NCBI GenBank assembly: GCA_003153055.1
Contig: PMBV01000550.1
Span: 1 to 6,915, forward strand
Direction: 5' to 3'
DNA: 6,915 nucleotides
Source: Myxococcales bacterium
Lineage (GTDB): Bacteria > Myxococcota > Myxococcia > Myxococcales > Myxococcaceae
Made by a program: the position numbers and the translations under genes. The notes under the pieces are model-generated. The model was given only the letters and a program-made list of their open reading frames with translations, was not told where the DNA came from and did not search any database. Each line of letters begins with the position of its first letter. The first letter of the stretch is position 1. This document shows, one piece after another, positions 1 through 5,440 of this stretch.

Positions 1-356
1 CCGCGGCGAACGATCGCACGCCTTCGGTCGATCCCTCGTTTCGCGGTGTGGCCATTGTCGCTTCGCGCCAGAAGACGGGTGATCCGCTTCGGGTCGACGG
101 CGTCTTCCAGGTCTCGCAAGCCGATGCGAACTACATCGGGCGCCCGCTGCATCGCTCCCTGGTTTGCGTCATCTGGAGCTACAGGGAAAGCGTCACCCCA
201 TTTCGCGAGGTCGTCCTCTTCCCGGACGACGAGGTCCAGAAGGGCGATGCAGTGTACGGTGCCTTCAGCTTCCAGCTCCCCGTTCCTCAGCCTGGCATGT
301 ACCTTCACGTGGCCCTCGGCGAGCACTTGTCGGCCAGCGTTCGTAGCCCTGATTGA
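1..356 (+). CDS. Hypothetical protein, 3' end of a gene cut by the left edge
   Basis: The reading frame is open from base 3 and ends at TGA 354-356, giving 117 visible residues. A GTG at 48 could be a start, but the frame continues upstream with coding-like codons, so I treat the gene as partial. Codons are G/C-ending in a pattern typical of real genes in this window, which favours this frame over the two overlapping plus-strand frames. I do not recognise a family. The visible part alternates hydrophobic and polar stretches, as expected of a small beta-rich domain, and ends with a segment around FQLPVPQPGMYLHVALGEH. That segment resembles the C-terminus of the gene immediately downstream, which lies 36 bp away in the same direction, so the two are probably co-transcribed and may be related. 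Function unknown. Confidence is high that it codes and low for any role. Confidence 0.75.
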   Translation, partial: AANDRTPSVDPSFRGVAIVASRQKTGDPLRVDGVFQVSQADANYIGRPLHRSLVCVIWSYRESVTPFREVVLFPDDEVQKGDAVYGAFSFQLPVPQPGMYLHVALGEHLSASVRSPD

Positions 357-392
357 TCAGGCCCTGCCGGTGGAGAAGCGCGCTGTGGGCAT

Positions 393-1049
393 ATGACGGC
401 GATGAGAGCCAGACGGGCGGCGGGCCCTCTGCTGATGGCTGCGGCGCTGGCCGCGACGGACTGCCGTCCCACGGTTGGCACGAAGCCCGGCGGTCCTGCG
501 GAGTCCCTCGCGAAGGAAGCGAAGGAGAGACGGTCCGTGGAACCAAAAATCAATCATCAATGTGATTTCAGCCAGGTCGATGCGACCTACGCCTCTTATC
601 CATGCACGCCCGTCCTGGAAGCGGAAGATGAGAACGTCATCCGCATTAACGCGCCAGAGGAGGTCGCGTTCACGGTGCTCGACGACGGGCCGCTCGACGA
701 GCGGATGGCAAACTTCATCATCTGCGGAGCGATGAGGATGCGTGCAGAAACCTTGCACGAGATGGGCATCCTTGACGCTCTCGATGCGTTGCTGTTGGTT
801 GCGGTCGACGTCAAGACCCACAAAAGCTACACGGGCCCGATCGCGGACCTCGGGTTGCCCGAACCACTGCCCGAAGACCTGAAAACGAACTCGCCGCCCA
901 TGATCGGCTACGTATTCGGCGAGAGCTTCAGTCCCAACCTCGTGAGGTCCTTCGAATTACCCGCCGTGGAAACCGACTACGACGTCCACGTCGTGCTCAG
1001 CCCGTTCAAATCCAACGTGCTCAGGGTCCGGCTGCGCCGGAAGAAGTGA
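393..1049 (+). CDS. Hypothetical exported protein, possible lipoprotein
   Basis: A 218-residue protein. Residues 1-23 look like a signal peptide: basic start (RARR at 5-8), hydrophobic core GPLLMAAALAA, then Cys24 in the context AATDC. Asp just before the Cys is atypical for a lipobox, so cleavage by signal peptidase I near ALA-A is an alternative. A charged, Lys/Glu/Pro-containing linker (about 25-52) leads to a globular part containing Cys57, Cys71 and Cys111; a disulfide is possible if it is exported. The C-terminus (about 184-215) has a beta-strand pattern, FELPAVETDYDVHVVL, resembling the upstream gene's end. ATG 393 is chosen because it precedes the signal-like segment; a second ATG at 402 would only remove three residues. 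The possible ribosome site GGAGAAG (372-378) is 14 bases away, which is far. The family is not recognised. Function unknown. Confidence 0.8.
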   Translation: MTAMRARRAAGPLLMAAALAATDCRPTVGTKPGGPAESLAKEAKERRSVEPKINHQCDFSQVDATYASYPCTPVLEAEDENVIRINAPEEVAFTVLDDGPLDERMANFIICGAMRMRAETLHEMGILDALDALLLVAVDVKTHKSYTGPIADLGLPEPLPEDLKTNSPPMIGYVFGESFSPNLVRSFELPAVETDYDVHVVLSPFKSNVLRVRLRRKK

Positions 1050-1085
1050 GGAAGTCCAGAACGCAGTCAGGACAACAGTTGATTG

Positions 1086-1099
1086 CCTAACCTAACCTA
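1086..1099. repeat. CCTAA pentamer repeat at the end of cheR
   Basis: Two full CCTAA units plus a final CCTA, overlapping the cheR stop codon. Read on the minus strand they give three TAG triplets spaced five bases apart, at 1099-1097, 1094-1092 and 1089-1087, so one stop falls in each of the three frames. It lies in the short convergent gap between the plus-strand hypothetical gene and cheR. No strong stem followed by a T-tract is present around it. It may be chance or a simple fail-safe stop cluster. Confidence 0.5.
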
Positions 1100-1894
1100 G
1101 CGAGCGGGGTACCAGCCTGGGCTCACGGCCGCCCCCGCGATCAACTCCGTACTCCCAACTCCCAAGAATCCACCTGGACGCAGTGCGGCACGAACCTTCT
1201 TCAGCACCAGGGCCCGGGTCGCCTCGGGGAAGTAGATGAGCACGTTGCGCACCAGGGCGACGTCGAGGCCCTCCATCGGCGGCCACCCGGTGATGAGGTT
1301 CTGGGGTTGCCAGGTGATGCGGCGGCGGTGCTTCTCTTTGATGCGGAAGTTGCCACCGTCGCGCTCGAAGTGCTTGAGGAGCCTGGGGGCCGACACGCCT
1401 CGGTTGACCTCGAACACCGAGAAGGTGCCCCGGGAGGCCTGCTCCACCACGCCCTCGGCCACGTCGGTGGCGACGATCTGCGTTCGCTCGGCCAGCGAGG
1501 GGAACCGCTCGTCGAGGAACATGAGCAGGGAGTAGGGCTCTTGGCCGGTGGAGCACGCCGCCGACCAGATCTTCAAGGGTCGCGTGTTGCCCGGCTCGAA
1601 CACCCCGAGCTTCGGCAACACCAGGTCCTGAAAGGCGCGCCAGAACGGGCCGTCGCGGAAGAACGACGTCTCGTGGGTCGTCATCGCGTCGACCAACGGC
1701 GACGTCATCGACTTCGGCGCCCCGGGCCGGCACGCCTCGGACACGTACTCCTCGACCGTGGGGTAGTTGAGCGTCTTGGCGACCGGCGCGAGCCTGGCCT
1801 CCATCAAGTAGTGCTGGTCCTCGCCGAGAAGGACGCCACAGGACTCCTGCATGAAGGAGCGCAAGGCGGTCCAGCTGGCGGGAGCACTAGCCAT
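1097..1894 (-). CDS. cheR: Chemotaxis protein methyltransferase CheR
   Basis: A 265-residue S-adenosylmethionine-dependent methyltransferase that methylates glutamates on chemoreceptors in the cytoplasm, opposing CheB. Visible features in order: an N-terminal helical domain; THETSFFRD (73-81), matching the family's conserved FFR segment; the SAM-binding loop IWSAACSTGQEPYSL (109-122); ATDV (142-145) as the acidic strand; a beta-subdomain region (about 158-195); DVALVRNVLIYF (211-222), where the usual Cys before RNV is Val; and LRPGGFLGVGSTE (238-250). Length is close to the family norm of about 270-290. The loop around 176-185 looks a few residues shorter than in enteric CheR, which fits pentapeptide-independent forms. 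ATG 1894 overlaps the cheY stop by 8 bp and has GGAGG six bases upstream. It is the last gene of the che operon here. Confidence 0.97.
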   Translation of the reverse strand: MASAPASWTALRSFMQESCGVLLGEDQHYLMEARLAPVAKTLNYPTVEEYVSEACRPGAPKSMTSPLVDAMTTHETSFFRDGPFWRAFQDLVLPKLGVFEPGNTRPLKIWSAACSTGQEPYSLLMFLDERFPSLAERTQIVATDVAEGVVEQASRGTFSVFEVNRGVSAPRLLKHFERDGGNFRIKEKHRRRITWQPQNLITGWPPMEGLDVALVRNVLIYFPEATRALVLKKVRAALRPGGFLGVGSTELIAGAAVSPGWYPAR

Positions 1895-2252
1895 GGAAGA
1901 CCTCCGAGATGCGTTCCTTCAATGCATCCACCGTGAAGGGCTTCATCACGAAGTCGTTGGCGCCGGCCTCGAGGGCCTCCTGAATCGACTCCATCACGGC
2001 GTTGGAGGAGACCATGATGATGGTGACCTGCCCCCACCGGGTGTCGGCTCGCATCTGCTTGACCAGCGAGATGCCGTCCATCTCGGGCATCTGCCAGTCG
2101 ACCAGGGCGAGGTCGCACAGCCCCATGTTCGCCAAGACGTCGAGCGCCTCGATGCCGTTGCAGGCCTGGGAGACCTCCCAGCCCATCGACTCGAGCGCTC
2201 GCTGCTCGACGGTCCGCATCATCTTCGAGTCGTCAACGACAATGGCCTTCAT
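1887..2252 (-). CDS. cheY: Chemotaxis response regulator CheY
   Basis: A 121-residue stand-alone receiver domain with no output domain. It is expected to take phosphate from CheA and act as the diffusible output of the pathway. The full catalytic set is visible: acidic pair Asp7-Asp8 (VVDDS), phospho-acceptor Asp52 in LVDWQMPEMDG, Ser82 at the conserved Thr/Ser position (IIMVSS) and Lys104 in MKPF. Phe101 sits where E. coli CheY has its switch Tyr106, so the aromatic is retained without the hydroxyl. It is thus a competent receiver, unlike the degenerate one at the end of CheA. ATG 2252 follows the cheW stop by 18 bp and has a strong ribosome site. Its 3' end overlaps cheR by 8 bp. The output target (flagellar, pilus or other) cannot be told from the window. 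Confidence 0.96.
   Translation of the reverse strand: MKAIVVDDSKMMRTVEQRALESMGWEVSQACNGIEALDVLANMGLCDLALVDWQMPEMDGISLVKQMRADTRWGQVTIIMVSSNAVMESIQEALEAGANDFVMKPFTVDALKERISEVFHG
1901..1905 (-). promoter_or_regulatory. Ribosome binding site of cheR
   Basis: GGAGG on the minus strand inside the end of cheY, six bases before the cheR ATG at 1894-1892. It supports that start despite the 8-bp overlap with cheY. Confidence 0.8.
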
Positions 2253-2255
2253 GGT

Positions 2256-2261
2256 TCCTCC
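2256..2261 (-). promoter_or_regulatory. Ribosome binding site of cheY
   Basis: GGAGGA on the minus strand in the 18-bp cheW-cheY gap; its GGAGG core ends four bases before the cheY ATG. This is among the strongest Shine-Dalgarno matches in the operon, consistent with CheY being made in excess over the signalling complex proteins. Confidence 0.8.
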
Positions 2262-2270
2262 GCGGACCGC

Positions 2271-2711
2271 TTACTCGTCGACACATACGACTTGCGTCTT
2301 GATGCCAAGGAGCATGTGCCCGTCCATCGGGTAGATGCCGAAGACCGCCTGCCGGTGGGTTACTCCCAGGGTGTCGGGCACCGGGCGCCAGCCCTCACCG
2401 TTCAGCTCGAAGACGTCGCCGATCTCGTCGACCACGATGCTCACCAGCCCCTCGGTCGTCTTGAGCACCAGGAACTTCTGCGAGCCCGACGGCGGAACAC
2501 GGTCGAAGCCCAGCTTCGTTCTGAGGTCGATGGCCGGCATGATCGCCCCGCGAAGGTTGAGCAGGCCAACGATGCTCTCGGCCGCCAGCGGCACCCGGGT
2601 CAAGGGCTGCGACAGGAGCACCTCCTGCACCTCTTCCACCGGCACGGCGAACTGCTCCTCGGCCAAGAAGAACGTGGCCCACTGGCCCGTCTCGGCGATG
2701 CCCTGGCTCAT
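2271..2711 (-). CDS. cheW: Chemotaxis coupling protein CheW
   Basis: A 146-residue single CheW-domain protein that links CheA to chemoreceptors in the cytoplasmic array. Visible family features: QWATFFLAEEQFAVPVEEV (10-28) as the first strands, LLNLRGAIMPAIDLR (50-64), which is the characteristic CheW segment, and VSIVVDEIGDVFEL (90-103). The domain ends at LGIKTQVVCVDE with almost no extension, so length is normal to slightly short for the family. The frame stays open upstream to 2840, but the family homology starts at MSQGIAETGQW and ATG 2711 overlaps the cheA stop as ATGA, so I take that start. GAGGG lies four bases upstream. Translation is probably coupled to cheA, which would help match CheA and CheW stoichiometry. 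Confidence 0.95.
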   Translation of the reverse strand: MSQGIAETGQWATFFLAEEQFAVPVEEVQEVLLSQPLTRVPLAAESIVGLLNLRGAIMPAIDLRTKLGFDRVPPSGSQKFLVLKTTEGLVSIVVDEIGDVFELNGEGWRPVPDTLGVTHRQAVFGIYPMDGHMLLGIKTQVVCVDE

Positions 2712-5440
2712 GATGCCCTCGCTTGGTTCGCGGTGAAGACGCCGGCGTCTCGGAGCGCCTCGAGCACCGCCTCGCGCTCGACCCGCTTGATGCAAGGGGG
2801 CAAGCCCGGCGCCGGGCTGCCACCCTCGTGTGAGAGGCACACCACGGTGAGGCTGGGCTGCTCACTGCGCACGGTCTTCACCATCGTCTCGGCGCCGCGG
2901 CCTTCGACCCCCGCCACCACCGCGTCGAAGTGGCGGGCATCGACGGCTCCGCGGAGCTCGCGCACCAGCGCGTCGGAGGTGATTTCCACCACGTCGAGGC
3001 CCGAGGCCCGGAGGAAGCCAGCGAGGGACGCGCGCATCGCGTCGAGCTCGTCGGCCAGGAGCACCCGCGGTCGCTTGGCCTTCTTCTGGGGCCCGCCGCC
3101 GCTCAGGCAGCCCGGGGCGAGCTGGCGCACCAGCGAGAAGACGTCGATCAACATCGTGGTGCGGCCGAACACCACGGCCTTGCCCAGGGTCCCGGGCACG
3201 TCCGAGGGGTGGAACGACTCCACGTCGCAGGTGTCGATGATCTCGTTGACCGCCACCCCCACCGGGCGCCCGAAGTTGAACACCAACAACTGCTGCATCC
3301 CACTGTCGCTGGGCTGGGGTGAGCCCACCGCGAGCGCCGCCTCGGGACGAATGATGGGCATCAGCTCGCCCCGGTACTGGAGCAGCTCGCTGCCGGCCAC
3401 CGTCTCGATGAGCTTGGCGTCGACTTGCTCGAGCCGCGCCACCATCGACACCGGTACCGCGCACCGGGCCTGGTCACCCGCGGTGAAGATGAGCATCGAC
3501 TGGCTCGAATCGCTCACCTGGGTCTTGGTCTCGGTGTAGCTCTCGTTGCGGCTGGTCGACAGCTCGATGCCGGCCATCGTCGCGATGCCCGCCACGTCGA
3601 GGATCAACGCCACCCCACCGTCGCCCAGCACCGTCGCCCCGGCGTAGCAGGGGAGCTTCTTGATCATGCTGTGAAGCGGCTTGATGACGATTTCCTCGGT
3701 GTCGTGAATGCTCTCCACCACCAGCCCGTAGCGGCGCAGGCCGATGGAGACGACGACGATGTTGAGGCCCTCGGTCTGGGTGGGTTCTCGGCGGAGCAGG
3801 GGTGAGAGCCGCACCAGGGGGAGTATCTCTCCGCGCAGCCGGTAGATCGGCGCGCCGCGTACGTTCTCGATGGCCTTCTTGGCCTGCTCGTCGTCGAGGT
3901 AGACGAGCTCGAGGAGGTTGGCCTGGGGAATGGCGAAGCGCTGATCGCCGTCTCTGACCAAGAGCGCGGGGATGATCGCCAGCGTCAGAGGCATCTTCAT
4001 GCGAATGACGGTGCCCTTGCCGATGTGCGACTCGAGCTCGACCTGGCCCCCGGCCCGCTCGACGTGGGTTCGCACCACGTCCATGCCCACCCCACGGCCA
4101 CTGATGCTCGTCACCTTCTCGGCGGTGGAGAAGCCGGCGCGGAAGACGAGCTCGGTCGCCTCGCGGTCGCTCATGCGATCGGCCTCGGCCTGGGTGATGA
4201 CTCCCCGGCTCATGGCGACCCGCTTGACCACCACGGGGTCGATGCCCCTGCCGTCGTCGCTGATCTCGATGGTGACGGTGCTGCCCTCGTGCATCGCCCG
4301 CGCGGTCAGCTTGCCGCTGGCCGGCTTGCCTTTGGCGATGCGCTCCTCGGGGCCCTCGATGCCGTGGTCCAGGGAGTTTCTCACGATGTGCATCACCGGG
4401 TCGCGGATCGCCTCGACCAGTGCCTTGTCGAGCTCGGTGGTCGTCCCCTCGACCTCGACGGCGACGCGCTTGCCGGTCTGCTGCGACAGGTCGCGCACCA
4501 ACCGGGGGATCTTCTCGAAGACCCGCGCCACTGGCTGCATGCGCGTCTTCATGATCTGCTCTTGCAGATCCGAGGTGACCAACGAGAGGCGCTGGGCGGC
4601 GGCGAGCGCGTTGTTGTCTCGCTGCCCGCGGACGATCTGCACCATCTGGTTGCGGGCCAGCACCAGCTCGCCCATCAGGTTCATCAGCTTGTCCAGCACC
4701 CCGACGTTGACCCGCACCGTGCCGTCGGCCTCGCTGTGGTGATCCGCCGGGGCCGGCGCGCTGGCGGGGTGAGGCGCGGCGGCTTGTGGCGCGGGGGTGG
4801 GTGGCGAGCTCGCCTGTGGGGCAGGAGCGGCGGAGGGTTTGGGGGCCGGGGCCGCCTCCTGAGCTGCTGGGGCCGGGGCGGGGGTCGCCTTGGGCAGAGC
4901 CGGGGCTGGAGCCGCGGGTTGCGGCTGAGCGGCCGGGGCCGGCGCCGCGGCGGTCGCGGAGGGTGTCGGGGCCACGGGAGTCGAGGCGGGCGCGGAGGCT
5001 GCCGGCTTGGCCGCCACGGCGTCACCGCCGGCGGCGTTGCCCAGCTCGAGGTCTTGGCGCAGCTTGGCCACCAGGGCGGCGAAGTCCAGCGTGCCCTCGA
5101 CGCGGTTGTCGCGGGTGTGCTCGATGAGCTGTCGGAGCGCGTCGACCACCTCGACCATTCGCGCGAAGTGGTGCCGCTTCGCCTCGATGGAGTGGTCGCG
5201 GAGCTTCGACATCAGATCCTCGGCCGCGTGGGCGAGAGACGCGGTCTTGTCGAAGCTCAGCAGGGCTGAAGTGCCCTTGATGGTGTGCATGTCGCGGAAC
5301 ATGGTGTCGACCATGTTGGCCCGTGGCTGCCCCTGCTCGGCCTCGAGGAGCATCTTCTCGACCCGTTGCAGGGCCTCGAGTGACTCGTCGACGAAGAGCT
5401 GCATGACTTCATCATCTTCACTCAGTGGCTTCGAGCTCAT
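2708..5440 (-). CDS. cheA: Chemotaxis histidine kinase CheA, hybrid with C-terminal pseudo-receiver
   Basis: A 910-residue kinase, far longer than the roughly 650-residue enteric CheA. Domains in order: HPt (about 10-125) with phosphorylatable His52 in MHTIKGTSALL; an Ala/Pro-rich linker (about 137-238) where a P2 domain would sit; P3 dimerisation helices (about 240-300); and an ATPase domain with N box HIVRNSLDHGIE (351-362), DDGRGID (395-401), LVFRAGFST (431-439), SGRGVGMDVV (447-456) and GKGT (474-477). Then come a CheW-like P5 domain (about 485-622), a second, more diverged CheW-like domain (about 645-775) and a receiver-like domain (about 791-905). That last domain has ADE at the acidic site, Gly844 in place of the phospho-acceptor Asp, and Ser870 and Lys885 retained, so it should not accept phosphate. 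The kinase catalytic parts look intact. The start is set by the ATGA overlap with cheB; an upstream in-frame ATG at 5476 lies inside cheB. Frz-type CheA-CheY fusions are the nearest known architecture. Confidence 0.96.
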   Translation of the reverse strand: MSSKPLSEDDEVMQLFVDESLEALQRVEKMLLEAEQGQPRANMVDTMFRDMHTIKGTSALLSFDKTASLAHAAEDLMSKLRDHSIEAKRHHFARMVEVVDALRQLIEHTRDNRVEGTLDFAALVAKLRQDLELGNAAGGDAVAAKPAASAPASTPVAPTPSATAAAPAPAAQPQPAAPAPALPKATPAPAPAAQEAAPAPKPSAAPAPQASSPPTPAPQAAAPHPASAPAPADHHSEADGTVRVNVGVLDKLMNLMGELVLARNQMVQIVRGQRDNNALAAAQRLSLVTSDLQEQIMKTRMQPVARVFEKIPRLVRDLSQQTGKRVAVEVEGTTTELDKALVEAIRDPVMHIVRNSLDHGIEGPEERIAKGKPASGKLTARAMHEGSTVTIEISDDGRGIDPVVVKRVAMSRGVITQAEADRMSDREATELVFRAGFSTAEKVTSISGRGVGMDVVRTHVERAGGQVELESHIGKGTVIRMKMPLTLAIIPALLVRDGDQRFAIPQANLLELVYLDDEQAKKAIENVRGAPIYRLRGEILPLVRLSPLLRREPTQTEGLNIVVVSIGLRRYGLVVESIHDTEEIVIKPLHSMIKKLPCYAGATVLGDGGVALILDVAGIATMAGIELSTSRNESYTETKTQVSDSSQSMLIFTAGDQARCAVPVSMVARLEQVDAKLIETVAGSELLQYRGELMPIIRPEAALAVGSPQPSDSGMQQLLVFNFGRPVGVAVNEIIDTCDVESFHPSDVPGTLGKAVVFGRTTMLIDVFSLVRQLAPGCLSGGGPQKKAKRPRVLLADELDAMRASLAGFLRASGLDVVEITSDALVRELRGAVDARHFDAVVAGVEGRGAETMVKTVRSEQPSLTVVCLSHEGGSPAPGLPPCIKRVEREAVLEALRDAGVFTANQARAS
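2716..2720 (-). promoter_or_regulatory. Ribosome binding site of cheW
   Basis: GAGGG on the minus strand inside the cheA 3' end, four bases before the cheW ATG at 2711. Together with the ATGA overlap it selects this start over the upstream in-frame codons. Confidence 0.6.
4727..5032 (-). repeat. Ala/Pro-rich low-complexity linker within cheA
   Basis: CheA residues about 137-238 are mostly Ala and Pro with scattered Gln, Ser, Thr and a few Lys. Degenerate PAPA and AAPA units recur, giving a GC-rich internally repetitive DNA stretch. It separates the HPt domain from the dimerisation domain and probably acts as a flexible, extended tether for the phospho-His donor. Such tracts are prone to length change by slippage. 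Confidence 0.8.

Noticed and set aside
354..392. The two plus-strand genes as one gene broken by a stop codon, since both are in the same frame
   Set aside because: The second begins with its own signal-like segment after a 36-bp gap, and each looks complete at its junction; sharing a frame has a one-in-three chance.
357..821. Minus-strand open frame (154 codons) opposite the exported hypothetical protein
   Set aside because: The plus-strand frame has better codon bias and a signal peptide, and the minus frame shows no recognisable features.
1028..1040. CCGGC-TGC-GCCGG hairpin as a terminator of the plus-strand gene
   Set aside because: It is only a 5-bp stem, lies inside the coding sequence, and is followed by AAGAAG rather than a T-tract.
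2712..2840. N-terminal extension of CheW by in-frame upstream codons
   Set aside because: The extension lies wholly inside cheA, has no CheW homology, and the ATGA overlap with GAGGG upstream marks the start at 2711.
1851..3539. Long plus-strand open frame (562 codons) antisense to cheY, cheW and part of cheA
   Set aside because: It spans three recognisable minus-strand genes, has no family features, and is the kind of antisense frame GC-rich codon bias produces.
4025..5269. Long plus-strand open frame (414 codons) antisense to cheA
   Set aside because: Its Gly/Arg-rich middle is the reverse complement of the Ala/Pro linker, and the opposite strand carries intact CheA motifs.
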